NCBI RefSeq assembly: GCF_039542305.1
Contig: NZ_BAABHW010000001.1
Coordinates: forward strand, 372,001-436,000
DNA: 64,000 nt
DNA from: Roseibacterium beibuensis
Lineage (GTDB): Bacteria > Pseudomonadota > Alphaproteobacteria > Rhodobacterales > Rhodobacteraceae
Reading direction: 5' to 3'
In this document: piece by piece, positions 8,987-17,802 of the stretch
Numbering within the stretch: the stretch's first letter is position 1
Layout of the letters: each line of letters begins with the position of its first letter
Made by a program: the position numbers and the translations under genes
The notes under the pieces: model-generated
Seen by the model: the letters and a program-made list of their open reading frames with translations, nothing else
Databases searched by the model: none
What the model was told of the DNA's origin: nothing

Positions 8987-10156
8987 ATGCCGATCAAGAA
9001 CCGCTTCGCCGAATTGCTGCCCGAGATCACCGAGTGGCGCCACGATTTCCACCGCCATCCCGAATTGATGTACGAGGTGCATCGCACCGCCGGGATCGTC
9101 GCGGAAAAACTGCGGGAGTTCGGCTGCGACGAGGTCGTCGAAGGGGTGGGCCAGACCGGGGTTGTCGGCGTCATCAAGGGACGGGAAAACGGGTCGGGCA
9201 AGGTCATCGCGCTCAGGGCTGACATGGATGCGTTGCCGATCCACGAACAGACCGGCGTCGGCTACGCGTCGGAAACACCCGGCGCGATGCATGCCTGCGG
9301 CCATGATGGGCACACCTCCATGCTGCTGGGGGCCGCGAAATACCTGTCGGAGACGCGCAATTTCGATGGCACGGTCGTGCTGTTGTTCCAGCCCGCTGAA
9401 GAAGGCGGGGCAGGGGGCAAGGCGATGGTCGATGACGGGGTGATGGACCGGTTCGACGTGGACGAGGTCTATGGCATGCACAATGGTCCCGGCATCCCAA
9501 TCGGTCATTTCGTGACCCGCGCCGGGCCGTTGCAGGCGTCTTCGGACGAGTTCGACATCATCGTCACGGGCCTTGGCGGGCATGCAGCCGAGCCGCACAA
9601 GGCCGTTGATACGACGCTGGTCGCTTCGCAGATCGTGGTGTCGCTGCACAATATCGTGGCGCGCAATGTCGACCCGCTGAACCGCGTCGTGTTGACGGTC
9701 GGCACCTTCGAGACCGACAGCAACGCGACCAACATCATCGCCCATACCGCCAAACTGACCGGCACGGTCCGCTGCCTCGACCCCGAGGAGCGCGACCAGA
9801 TGCAGGGCCGCATCACCCGCGTGGCCGAAGGGATCGCCGCCGCCTTTGGCGCGACGGTCGAGGTGGTCTGGCACCCCGGCTACCCGGTCACGGTGAATGA
9901 CGCGACCGCGGTCGAACACGCGGTGGAGGCCGCGCGCGCCGTCGGCCTGGAGGTCGATGGCGACACCCGCCCCATCATGCCGTCCGAGGATTTCTCCTAC
10001 ATGCTGGAGGCGCGTCCCGGCGCCTATGTTTTCATCGGAAACGGCGATACGGCGATGTGCCATCACCCGAAGTACAATTTCGACGACGAGGCCATCCCTT
10101 ACGGGTGCAGTTTCTTCGCCGAGATCGTTGAACGCCGGATGCCCGTGGCCAAGTAA
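8987..10156 (+). CDS. M20D amidohydrolase, copy 2 of 3
   Basis: This 389-residue paralogue is very close to its neighbours from the first residues (MPIKNRFAELLPEITEWRHD) to the common end (PYGCSFFAEIVERRMPVAK). It keeps the metal ligands MHACGHDGHT, the catalytic pair in FQPAEEGGAGG and the final ligand block MPSEDFSYML, where SED replaces the GED of the other copies. It sits in the middle of the run, with GAGGAGG ahead of its ATG and 35 nt to copy 3. Tandem copies with moderate divergence suggest different acyl or amino-acid preferences rather than simple dosage, but this is inference. Confidence 0.9.
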   Translation: MPIKNRFAELLPEITEWRHDFHRHPELMYEVHRTAGIVAEKLREFGCDEVVEGVGQTGVVGVIKGRENGSGKVIALRADMDALPIHEQTGVGYASETPGAMHACGHDGHTSMLLGAAKYLSETRNFDGTVVLLFQPAEEGGAGGKAMVDDGVMDRFDVDEVYGMHNGPGIPIGHFVTRAGPLQASSDEFDIIVTGLGGHAAEPHKAVDTTLVASQIVVSLHNIVARNVDPLNRVVLTVGTFETDSNATNIIAHTAKLTGTVRCLDPEERDQMQGRITRVAEGIAAAFGATVEVVWHPGYPVTVNDATAVEHAVEAARAVGLEVDGDTRPIMPSEDFSYMLEARPGAYVFIGNGDTAMCHHPKYNFDDEAIPYGCSFFAEIVERRMPVAK

Positions 10157-10191
10157 CACCCAAGACGCTCGCTCAAAAGAAAGACATACAG

Positions 10192-11355
10192 ATGCCCGTG
10201 AAGAACCGTTTCGCCGAGATGCTGCCCGAGATCACCGAGTGGCGGCGCGATATCCATGAACACCCCGAGATCCTGTTCGAGACACACCGCACCGCGGCGC
10301 TTGTGGCGGACAAGCTCAAGGAATTCGGCTGTGACGAGGTGGTGACCGGCATCGGGCGCACTGGTGTGGTCGGCATCATCAAGGGCAAGACCGACAAGTC
10401 CGGCCGCACCATCGGGTTGCGCGCAGATATGGACGCGCTGCCGATCCACGAGGAAACCGGCCTCGACTATGCCTCGAAAACCCCCGGTGCGATGCATGCC
10501 TGCGGCCATGACGGTCATACCGCCATGCTGCTTGGGGCCGCGAAATACCTGGCCGAGACCCGGAATTTCGACGGCACGGTCGCGGTCATCTTCCAGCCTG
10601 CCGAAGAGGGTGGCGGCGGCGGTCGCGAGATGGTCGATGACGGCATGATGGATCGCTGGTCGATCGACGAGGTCTACGGCATGCACAACTGGCCGGGCGT
10701 GCCGACCGGCAGCTTCGCGATCCGCCCCGGTGCCTTTTTTGCGGCGGCGGACCTGTTCGAAATCAACGTGACTGGCCGTGGTGGCCATGCGGCGAAACCC
10801 CATGACACGATCGACACGACCGTGGTGGCCAGCCATATCGTCCTGGCGCTCCAGACCATCGCCAGCCGTAACGTGGACCCGGTGAAACAGGTCGTCGTCT
10901 CCGTCACCAGCTTCGAGACCGGCAGCCATGCCCATAACGTCATTCCCGAAACGGTGAAGATGAAGGGCACGGTGCGCACCCTCGACCCCGAGGTGCAGGA
11001 CCTGACCGAGGCGCGCATGAAAGAGATCGTCGAGGGCACCGCCGCGACGTTCGGCGCCAAGGCCGAGCTGGTCTACAAGCGCAACTATCCCGTCATGGTG
11101 AATTCCGAGGAACAGACCGAGTTTGCGACCGAGGTGGCCCGCGACATCGCCGGCGACTGTGACGAGGCCCCGCTTGTCATGGGCGGCGAGGATTTCGCCT
11201 TCATGCTGAACGCGCGCCCCGGTGCGTACATCCTTGTCGGGAACGGGGACACCGCGATGGTTCACCACCCCAAGTATAACTTCAACGACGAGGCGATCCC
11301 GGCCGGGTGCTCGTGGTTGGCCGAGGTTGTCGAACGGCGGATGCCGGCGGCGTAA
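10192..11355 (+). CDS. M20D amidohydrolase, copy 3 of 3
   Basis: This 387-residue protein is the last gene of the transporter-peptidase operon; a terminator follows about 50 nt later. The M20D signatures are intact: MHACGHDGHT, FQPAEEGGGGG, HNWPG in the third block and MGGEDFAFML. It is closest to copy 2 in its first 60 residues (HRTAALVADKLKEFGCDEVV versus HRTAGIVAEKLREFGCDEVV). The end WLAEVVERRMPAA matches both other copies. Cytoplasmic, two-metal amidohydrolase; the true substrate is unknown. Confidence 0.9.
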   Translation: MPVKNRFAEMLPEITEWRRDIHEHPEILFETHRTAALVADKLKEFGCDEVVTGIGRTGVVGIIKGKTDKSGRTIGLRADMDALPIHEETGLDYASKTPGAMHACGHDGHTAMLLGAAKYLAETRNFDGTVAVIFQPAEEGGGGGREMVDDGMMDRWSIDEVYGMHNWPGVPTGSFAIRPGAFFAAADLFEINVTGRGGHAAKPHDTIDTTVVASHIVLALQTIASRNVDPVKQVVVSVTSFETGSHAHNVIPETVKMKGTVRTLDPEVQDLTEARMKEIVEGTAATFGAKAELVYKRNYPVMVNSEEQTEFATEVARDIAGDCDEAPLVMGGEDFAFMLNARPGAYILVGNGDTAMVHHPKYNFNDEAIPAGCSWLAEVVERRMPAA

Positions 11356-11403
11356 CGCCAAGCCGAGCAAAATCCCTTTGGGCGGGCTTTTGCCCAACAC
11401 GAA

Positions 11404-11434
11404 AGGTCACGGCTGAAGAGCCGTGGCCTTTTTC
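11404..11434 (+). terminator. terminator of the transporter-amidohydrolase operon
   Basis: GGTCACGGC (11405-11413) pairs with GCCGTGGCC (11420-11428) with one mismatch (A opposite G in the RNA), and a T-rich tail (TTTTTCC) follows. It lies just before the META-domain gene and gives a classical rho-independent end. Confidence 0.8.
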
Positions 11435-11470
11435 CTATATTCAACGGGTCCAGCTTTCGGAGGTTGTTCC

Positions 11471-11896
11471 ATGCACCGGATTTCAATTGCCCTGGCCATC
11501 GCCATGACCGTTCCCCCCGCGGCCTTCGCCAATGGCGATGATCTGCCACCGCAACTTGTCGGCCCGGATTGGCAAGTCCTCCAGATCGGCGACGAAGACC
11601 TGCCCGAGGATGTCGAAGTCACCCTGACCATGGGGGAGGATGGTCGCCTTGCCGGTGCCGGTGGCTGCAACCGCTATTTCGCCGGATACGAGGTGACCGA
11701 CGGCACGATCTCCGTGGCCGAGATCGCCAGCACGATGATGGCCTGCGAGGAGGCGCGAATGGCATTGGAACGGCGCTATTTCGATGCGCTTTCCCGGGTG
11801 GAGACTTACGCGTTCGACGAAGACGGGCTGCTTGTTCTGTCCGATGCGGATGGTGTCGCGATCACGGCCCGTGCGGGAGACGCCGAAGAGGACTAG
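11471..11896 (+). CDS. META-domain (HslJ-like) secreted protein
   Basis: This 141-residue protein has a signal peptide (MHRISIALAIAMTVPPAAFA, likely cut after AFA) and a META/HslJ domain. The family signature GAGGCNRYFAGYEV and the downstream STMMACEEARMALERRYFDAL are both clear. HslJ proteins are outer-membrane or periplasmic and linked to heat or novobiocin tolerance; their biochemical role is unknown. The ATG at 11471 is chosen because GGAGG lies seven bases upstream and the signal peptide starts there; an earlier in-frame start would run through the terminator. Its last 4 nt overlap the 3' end of the convergent moaA. Confidence 0.85.
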   Translation: MHRISIALAIAMTVPPAAFANGDDLPPQLVGPDWQVLQIGDEDLPEDVEVTLTMGEDGRLAGAGGCNRYFAGYEVTDGTISVAEIASTMMACEEARMALERRYFDALSRVETYAFDEDGLLVLSDADGVAITARAGDAEED

Positions 11897-12903
11897 CCGC
11901 CGGTATGGCTCATGTGGCGGCTGACCTGACCATCCACGCTCTGCCGGGAATAGTCGAAATCGTGCCCCTTGGGCTTGAGGGCGATCGCCTTCCGGATGGC
12001 GTCTTCCAGCACGGCGTCGTCGCTTGAGGCGCGCAGCGGCGCACGCAGGTCGGCCATGTCCTCTTGCCCGAGGCACATGTAAAGCTCGCCCGTGCAGGTC
12101 AGGCGCACGCGATTGCAGCTTTCGCAGAAATTATGCGTCAGCGGCGTGATGAAGCCGATCTTCTGTCCGGTCTCTTGCACCTGAACATAGCGCGCCGGAC
12201 CCCCGGTGCGTTCCGCCAGGTCGATCAGGGTAAAGCGGTCTTCCAATCGGGCGCGCAGGTCCTTCAGCGACCAGTATTGGTCCAGCCGGTCCTCGTTGCC
12301 CAGATCGCCCATCGGCATGACCTCGATGAAGGTCAGGTCCATGTCGCGCGCGGCGCACCAGTCCTGCAGGGAAAAGAGCTCATCCTCGTTGAACCCTTTC
12401 AGCGCGACGGCGTTGATCTTCACGCGCAGCCCTGCGGCTTGCGCGGCGTCGATGCCTTCCATCACCTGTTTCAGGCGTCCCCAACGGGTGATGTCCGCGA
12501 ATTTCTGGTCGTCCAGCGTGTCGAGCGACACGTTCACCCGCCGCACCCCCGCCGCGTAAAGCGGTTCGGCGAACTTGGCCAACTGGCTTCCGTTGGTGGT
12601 CAGTGTCAGTTCCTTCAACGCGCCCGAGTCAAGGTGCCGCGTCATGGCGTTGAAGAAGGTCATGATATCGCGGCGCACCAGCGGCTCTCCCCCCGTGATG
12701 CGCAGCTTTTCCACGCCGAGGCGGATGAAGGTCGAACACATCCGGTCCAACTCCTCCAGCGTCAGAAGCTCTTTCTTCGGCAGGAAGGTCATGTTCTCGG
12801 CCATGCAATAGACACAGCGAAAATCGCAGCGGTCGGTGACCGAGACGCGCAGATAGGAGATCGCGCGCGCGAACGGATCGATAAGAGGGGCGGTCGTTTC
12901 CAT
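11893..12903 (-). CDS. moaA: GTP 3',8-cyclase, molybdenum cofactor synthesis
   Basis: This 336-residue radical SAM enzyme performs the first step of molybdopterin synthesis, converting GTP to 3',8-cyclo-GTP. The N-terminal cluster motif is CDFRCVYC (Cys26, Cys30, Cys33). The second 4Fe-4S site is in NFCESCNRVRLTCTGELYMC. The C-terminus ends in the Gly-Gly that MoaA needs for activity (SHTGG). Length and layout are normal. It stands alone on the minus strand, with no other moa gene in the window, and shares a gap of about 90 bp with the divergent lipoprotein gene. Confidence 0.97.
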   Translation of the reverse strand: METTAPLIDPFARAISYLRVSVTDRCDFRCVYCMAENMTFLPKKELLTLEELDRMCSTFIRLGVEKLRITGGEPLVRRDIMTFFNAMTRHLDSGALKELTLTTNGSQLAKFAEPLYAAGVRRVNVSLDTLDDQKFADITRWGRLKQVMEGIDAAQAAGLRVKINAVALKGFNEDELFSLQDWCAARDMDLTFIEVMPMGDLGNEDRLDQYWSLKDLRARLEDRFTLIDLAERTGGPARYVQVQETGQKIGFITPLTHNFCESCNRVRLTCTGELYMCLGQEDMADLRAPLRASSDDAVLEDAIRKAIALKPKGHDFDYSRQSVDGQVSRHMSHTGG

Positions 12904-12992
12904 GGGTGAAGACTAGGTATCGCGCCGCCAACCCGCAAGCCTGTGCATGAGACCAGTTGAACGTCCTTGCGCACGGCCCTAGGGTTCGCGCC

Positions 12993-13415
12993 ATGATGAC
13001 ACGCATATTCTCACTCGTTTTCGTGCTGGCGCTCGCCGGCTGTGGTGGCACCGGCTTTGGCCTCTTCGGCGGCGATGATGAGCCGGTCGATCTGGGGCCC
13101 GCCGCGGTGGCCGAGCCCGAGGGTGGCCTTGCCGCCGGCGCGCCCTCGAACCCTGCCTCGGACGGCCAGTTTCGCGGCCTGACGGTGGCCAGCCTTGGCG
13201 ACGCGACGCGCCCCGGGCTCTGGATCGAAACGCCCGTCGTGACCGAGGAAGGCCCCGGTCGGGTGATCGCGCCGGACGGAACGGTCGTCGCGCTGACGCT
13301 GATCCCGTCGGGCGGCGATCGGGGGTCGGGCTCGCGCCTGTCGCTGGAGGCGATGCAGGCGCTCGGTATCCCCTTGACCGACCTGCCGACGGTGACTGTC
13401 ATCTCGGATGTCTGA
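12993..13415 (+). CDS. small lipoprotein of unknown function
   Basis: The product is about 140 residues. It has a clean lipobox, MMTRIFSLVFVLALAGCGG (Cys17), a short Gly-rich linker and a compact domain ending SRLSLEAMQALGIPLTDLPTVTVISDV. I do not recognise the domain. It should be anchored in the outer or inner membrane facing the periplasm. The start at 12993 places the signal correctly; 12996 would drop one Met. It overlaps the downstream acyl-CoA synthetase gene by 8 nt, so the two are co-translated, though no functional link is evident. Confidence 0.8.
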   Translation: MMTRIFSLVFVLALAGCGGTGFGLFGGDDEPVDLGPAAVAEPEGGLAAGAPSNPASDGQFRGLTVASLGDATRPGLWIETPVVTEEGPGRVIAPDGTVVALTLIPSGGDRGSGSRLSLEAMQALGIPLTDLPTVTVISDV

Positions 13416-15048
13416 CGCGTCGCAGGATCGTTGCCTGATCGAACGGCCCGTGCGGGGACGCGCCGATTGGGCGCGGCTTCGCGACGGGTTTCGCTGGCAC
13501 GTGCCGGCAGCCATGAACATTGCCGACCTGTGCTGCGATAGCTGGGCCACCCTGGACCCGGGCAGGGCAGCCGTCATTCACATCACGCAAGATGGCGACC
13601 GGCAGGTCTGGACCTACGGGGATCTCAAGCGCGCCTCCGACCGGTTGGCGGCCGCGATGGATGCGGCCGGGATCATGCGCGGAGACCGTGTTGCCGTGAT
13701 GATGGCGCAGCACCCGGCGGTTCTCATCACGCATTTCGCGGCGATGAAGCTGGGGGCGGTGGCCCTGCCGCTGTTCACCCTCTTCGGCGAAGATGCGCTG
13801 CGCTACCGATTGGCCGATTCAGGGGCCCGGGCCGTGCTGTGCGACGGTGGTCAGATCGACAAGCTGATGGCGCTGCGCCCTGACCTGCCCGAGCTTGAGC
13901 TGGTGATTTCGACAGGCGCGGCCGTCGAGCCCATCCAGTCTTTCGACGAGATCATCGCGACGCCTGCCCCCGGTTTCAAACGGGTGCCGACCGATGCCGA
14001 AGACCCGGCGGTGATGATCTACACCTCGGGCACCACGGGCGATCCGAAGGGCGTTCTGCATGCGCATCGGTTCCTCTACGGCCACCTGCCCTGCATGGAA
14101 CTGTCGCAGAATTGGTTCCCGCAGGCCGGCGATGTCGGCTGGACGCCGGCGGATTGGGCCTGGATCGGCGGGTTGATGGACATGGCGATGCCGTGCCTTT
14201 TCTACGGCGTGCCGCTGGTCAGCCACCGCTTCGCAAAGTTCGACCCGGACGCGGCCCTGCACCTGATGGCGGAGGAGGGCGTCACCAATGCCTTCATTCC
14301 GCCAACGGCCCTGCGCTTGATGCGCCACGCTCCGGTGCCGCGCGATCTGCGCCTGCGCGCGGTCGGATCGGGCGGCGAGGCGTTGGGCGCGGATCTTCTG
14401 GACTGGGGGCGCGAGGCGCTGCGTTGTCCGATCAACGAGTTTTACGGTCAGACCGAGGCGAACCTTGTCGTCGCCTCCTGCGACCGGATGATGGACCGCG
14501 TGCCGGGTGCCATGGGGCTCGCCGTGCCGGGGCACGAGGTTGCCGTTTTGGGGCCGGACGACAAGCCCGTGTCGGCCGGAGAGGTCGGCGAGGTCTGTGT
14601 GCGCGCCCCGGACCCGGTGATGTTCCTGGAATACTGGGGCAAGCCCGAGGCGACGGCGAAAAAGGTGCTCGATGGCTGGTTGCGCACCGGCGATCTGGCG
14701 CTTCTGCGCGAGGATGGCCAGATGGTGTTCCACGCGCGCGATGACGACGTCATCACCAGTGCGGGTTATCGCATCGGCCCGGTCGAGATCGAGCAGGCGC
14801 TGGCCGCCCATCCCGATGTCGTGATGGCCGCCGTGGTCGGCAAGCCAGACCCCATCCGCACGCAGGTGGTGGTGGCCCATGTCGTCATGCGCGAGGGGGT
14901 GGACTGGGACGGCATGCCGGAAACGCTCCGCGCCTGGGTGCGCGACAAGGTTTCGGCGCATGTGGTGCCACGCAAGATCTTCCGCGCGGACAGCCTTCCG
15001 ATGACGGCCACCGGGAAGATCCTGCGCCGCGCCTTGCGCGACGGCTGA
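13408..15048 (+). CDS. AMP-forming acyl-CoA synthetase
   Basis: This 546-residue ANL-family ligase activates a carboxylic acid to acyl-AMP and then acyl-CoA. The P-loop YTSGTTGDPKGV is at 205-216, INEFYGQTEANLV in the middle, the hinge GWLRTGDLA further on, and the adenylation lysine near the end (MTATGKILRR, Lys537). The shape is that of the ACSM/medium-chain or acetoacetyl-type group common in Rhodobacteraceae. Its substrate is not readable, although kynU and an SDR lie nearby on the other strand. It ends 63 nt before the convergent DUF3422 gene, at the twin palindromes. Confidence 0.9.
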   Translation: MSDASQDRCLIERPVRGRADWARLRDGFRWHVPAAMNIADLCCDSWATLDPGRAAVIHITQDGDRQVWTYGDLKRASDRLAAAMDAAGIMRGDRVAVMMAQHPAVLITHFAAMKLGAVALPLFTLFGEDALRYRLADSGARAVLCDGGQIDKLMALRPDLPELELVISTGAAVEPIQSFDEIIATPAPGFKRVPTDAEDPAVMIYTSGTTGDPKGVLHAHRFLYGHLPCMELSQNWFPQAGDVGWTPADWAWIGGLMDMAMPCLFYGVPLVSHRFAKFDPDAALHLMAEEGVTNAFIPPTALRLMRHAPVPRDLRLRAVGSGGEALGADLLDWGREALRCPINEFYGQTEANLVVASCDRMMDRVPGAMGLAVPGHEVAVLGPDDKPVSAGEVGEVCVRAPDPVMFLEYWGKPEATAKKVLDGWLRTGDLALLREDGQMVFHARDDDVITSAGYRIGPVEIEQALAAHPDVVMAAVVGKPDPIRTQVVVAHVVMREGVDWDGMPETLRAWVRDKVSAHVVPRKIFRADSLPMTATGKILRRALRDG

Positions 15049-15053
15049 GCGGG

Positions 15054-15097
15054 CGGAAAACTCGAGTTTTCCGGCCCGTTTTCCTCGAGGAAAACGG
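15054..15097. terminator. twin CTCGAG-core palindromes at a convergent junction
   Basis: Two perfect palindromes lie almost back to back: CGGAAAACTCGAGTTTTCCG (15054-15073) and a 22-bp one at 15076-15097 with core TTTCCTCGAGGAAA. Both are centred on CTCGAG and sit between the convergent acyl-CoA synthetase and DUF3422 genes. Their A/T arms give T-runs on both strands, so a two-way terminator is likely. The GGAAAAC arm of the first can also pair with the GTTTTCC arm of the second. A sister element is at 42108-42152. Confidence 0.65.
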
Positions 15098-15110
15098 CCC
15101 CGGCCCGGCG

Positions 15111-16394
15111 TTATTTCTCCATCGACTTGCGGATCGATTGGAGTACCAGCCAAACCGCGGCCATCGTAGGCAGTACCGCCAATGCAGTCAGCACGGGTTT
15201 CGAAACGCCGATGGGCTCGGCAAACGGGCCGATCAGATAGACGACGAGGTTCACCGCATAATAGCTGATCGCCACGACCGACAGCCCTTCGACCGTCTTC
15301 TGCAAGCGCAACTGCATGTCCGAGCGCTTGTCCATCGAAGCCAGGAGTTCCTGGTTCTGGGCCGAGCGATCGACATCGACCTGCGTCCGCAAGAGATCAC
15401 CCGCGCGGATCGCCCGGTTGGTCATCTGGTAGAGCCGGTTCTCGGTCGCCTTGACCGTCCGCATCGACGGATCGAAGCGCCGCGTCATGAATTCGCCGAA
15501 GGTCTGTCGCCCCTGGAACCGTTCCTCCCGCAAAACCTTGATCCGCTGGTTGACCAGCGCCTCGTAAGCCCCGGTGGCCCCGAACCGGAATGCGCTTTCG
15601 GTCTGCAGCTGCTCCAACTCGGCGGCGATGTTGAGCAGTTGTTGCAGCGTTTCGTCAGGCTTGGCGAGATGCCCGTTCATGTCACTGACGAGGTGCGACA
15701 GGGATTCGTCGATCACCCCCATGTGACGCGAGAGCTCGTGCGCGCGCGGCAGGCCCAGCATGGACATGGTCTTGTAGGTTTCGATCTCGCAGATGCGCTG
15801 CACGATCCGCCCCAGGCGCCGACGCCCGGTGTCGGGCCGGGTGAAGACGGCAAAGCGCATGTGACCCGAGGTGTCGATGCGGAAATCGCCCGCGATCACC
15901 GCGCTGTCGTCCAGCACCTTGCTGACGGCAAGGCTTTCGGGAACGAACCAGTCGTGCAGCGTATCTTCGACGCCGCTTTCGTCGTCCGGCATCGGCAGGA
16001 ACATAAGGTGGGCCGAGGTGATGTGGGCGCCCGGCGCCTCGCTCAGCCATTCGTCGGGAAACACTTCCCACGCGGTCGGATCGAACGGGCGCGCCGTCCC
16101 GTTGGGAAGGAACGCGGTGTAGGTCACGAACTCGGTATGTTGTTCCCATTTCAGACGGAACTTGCCGAGGTCGCCGAAATAATGCGTCGCGTCGGGCTTG
16201 GGGTGTTGCGCTCCGAACCGGTCGAGCAAAGAGATCAGATGCGCGCGATCCTTCGCGCGGTCGCGCTTGGCGGCCTCTTTCTGTTCCTTGATCGCGAAAT
16301 ACACCGCCTGACCGGGCGCTTCGAGCGACGGGAAGGGGCGCGCGTGCAACTCGTTGGCAAGTTTGTAGCGGAGCGGGTGGTCTTCGAGCGGCAT
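15111..16394 (-). CDS. DUF3422 family membrane-anchored protein
   Basis: This 427-residue protein begins with the family hallmark LRYKLANELHARPFPSLEAPG. It has a long alpha-helical middle (residues about 230-360, coiled-coil-like) and two C-terminal membrane helices (VVAISYYAVNLVVYLIGPF and VLTALAVLPTMAAVWLVL). DUF3422 proteins are widespread in alpha- and betaproteobacteria and have no established function; the topology suggests a large cytoplasmic part tethered to the inner membrane. A 187-bp leader region upstream carries a GGCATGCC-type motif shared with the pntA/SDR region. Confidence 0.9.
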   Translation of the reverse strand: MPLEDHPLRYKLANELHARPFPSLEAPGQAVYFAIKEQKEAAKRDRAKDRAHLISLLDRFGAQHPKPDATHYFGDLGKFRLKWEQHTEFVTYTAFLPNGTARPFDPTAWEVFPDEWLSEAPGAHITSAHLMFLPMPDDESGVEDTLHDWFVPESLAVSKVLDDSAVIAGDFRIDTSGHMRFAVFTRPDTGRRRLGRIVQRICEIETYKTMSMLGLPRAHELSRHMGVIDESLSHLVSDMNGHLAKPDETLQQLLNIAAELEQLQTESAFRFGATGAYEALVNQRIKVLREERFQGRQTFGEFMTRRFDPSMRTVKATENRLYQMTNRAIRAGDLLRTQVDVDRSAQNQELLASMDKRSDMQLRLQKTVEGLSVVAISYYAVNLVVYLIGPFAEPIGVSKPVLTALAVLPTMAAVWLVLQSIRKSMEK

Positions 16395-16481
16395 GGGCGG
16401 TCTTTCGGCGGCTGTTCGATGTCAGATAAGGTTTTCTGCGCCTGCGTAAACGGGAAACCGTAAATATTCCGGGTATTTGGC

Positions 16482-16500
16482 GGCATGCCTTGGTATGCAT
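16482..16500. promoter_or_regulatory. candidate operator GGCATGCC-NN-GGTATGC, copy 1
   Basis: GGCATGCCTTGGTATGCAT lies upstream of the DUF3422 gene and past the end of kynU. The halves GCATGCC and GGTATGC are inverted with one mismatch. A near copy with three differences is at 18720-18738, between the SDR gene and pntA. No matching regulator is encoded next to either copy. Confidence 0.4.
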
Positions 16501-16580
16501 CCCGCCAAGCACATGCTCAGCATAACACTTTTCGTTTGCCCTTTGCGCTGCGGCCCTTTCGCGGCACTGCGGCAAAGCCG

Positions 16581-17771
16581 TCAGGTGACCCGCTGGCGCG
16601 CCTGGAACTCGGGCTTATGGTATTCGCCCTTGTCGATGACGGCGGCGATATGCGCGACGGCCGCGTCGACCTCCGCTTCGCCGATATAGAGAGGGGTGAA
16701 GCCGAAGCGCATGATATCCGGCGCGCGAAAATCGCCGATAACGCCGCGCGCGATCAGCGCCTGCATGGCGGCATAGCCCTCGGCAAACCGGAAAGAGACC
16801 TGGCTTCCGCGCTGCTTCGGATCGCGGGGCGAGGCGAGGGTCAGCGCGGGGCAGGCGGCCTCGACCCCGGCGATGAACCGGTCCGAGAGGGCGATGGATT
16901 TCGCACGCACATCCGCCATCGACACCCCGTCCCAGGCATCCAGCGCGGCTTCGAGGATCCGCATCTGCAAAATGGCAGGCGTCCCGACGCGCATGCGCGA
17001 GATGCCGGGGCCGGGGCGGTAGGTTTCCTCGAAGGCGAAGGGCTGCGCATGCCCGAGCCAGCCGTTCAGGACGGTTTCGGCGCTGTCCGCATGACGCGGG
17101 GCGACATAGATGAAGGCCGGGCTGCCGGGGCCGCCATTGAGGTACTTGTAGGTGCAGCCGACGGCGAAATCGGCGCGGGCGCCGGCAAGATCCACCTCGA
17201 TCGCGCCGGCGGAATGGGCCAGATCCCAGACGGTGACGATACCGAGCTCATGGGCCTTGGCCGTCAGGGCGGCCATGTCATGCAACCGCCCGGTCCGGTA
17301 GTCGACCTCGGTCAGCATCAGGACGCCCACCTCCCCGGTCAGGCTTGCCTCGATCTCCCCGGGATCGACGATGCGCAGTTCCTTGTCGCCCTTGAGGTGA
17401 TCGACCAGGCCCTGCGCCATGTAGAGATCCGAAGGGAAATTGCCCCGATCCGTCAGGATGACCTTTCGGTCCGTCATCGCCGAGGCAGCGGCGAGCGCCT
17501 GGAACAGGCGGATGGACAGCGTGTCACCCACCATCACGTGCCCCGCCTCGGCCCCGATCAAACCGGCGATCCGGTCCCCCAGCAGCTCGGGCAGGGCCAT
17601 CCACCCGGCGCGGTTCCAACCGGTGATGACCATTTCGCCCCATTCGGCGAACAGGACCTTTCGGCTGGCGGCCTCGGCGCCGCGCGGCAGCGGGCCCAGA
17701 GAGTTCCCGTCGAGGTAGATCGTATTCTGTGGCAGGCGAAAACGGGCGCGGGTCGCGGTGAAATCGGTCAT
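16581..17771 (-). CDS. kynU: kynureninase
   Basis: This 396-residue PLP enzyme cleaves L-kynurenine (or 3-hydroxykynurenine) to anthranilate (or 3-hydroxyanthranilate) and alanine. The start is characteristic (IYLDGNSLGPLP). The PLP lysine is in VGCTYKYLNGGPGSPAF (Lys209) and VWDLAHSAGA holds the PLP-binding Asp. It is the second gene of a minus-strand pair, 31 nt behind the SDR gene. No tryptophan dioxygenase or kynurenine formamidase gene is in the window, so the rest of the pathway would have to be elsewhere. Confidence 0.95.
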   Translation of the reverse strand: MTDFTATRARFRLPQNTIYLDGNSLGPLPRGAEAASRKVLFAEWGEMVITGWNRAGWMALPELLGDRIAGLIGAEAGHVMVGDTLSIRLFQALAAASAMTDRKVILTDRGNFPSDLYMAQGLVDHLKGDKELRIVDPGEIEASLTGEVGVLMLTEVDYRTGRLHDMAALTAKAHELGIVTVWDLAHSAGAIEVDLAGARADFAVGCTYKYLNGGPGSPAFIYVAPRHADSAETVLNGWLGHAQPFAFEETYRPGPGISRMRVGTPAILQMRILEAALDAWDGVSMADVRAKSIALSDRFIAGVEAACPALTLASPRDPKQRGSQVSFRFAEGYAAMQALIARGVIGDFRAPDIMRFGFTPLYIGEAEVDAAVAHIAAVIDKGEYHKPEFQARQRVT

Positions 17772-17802
17772 GGTTCCCTTTCGGACTGGATAAAACGCGC
17801 GG

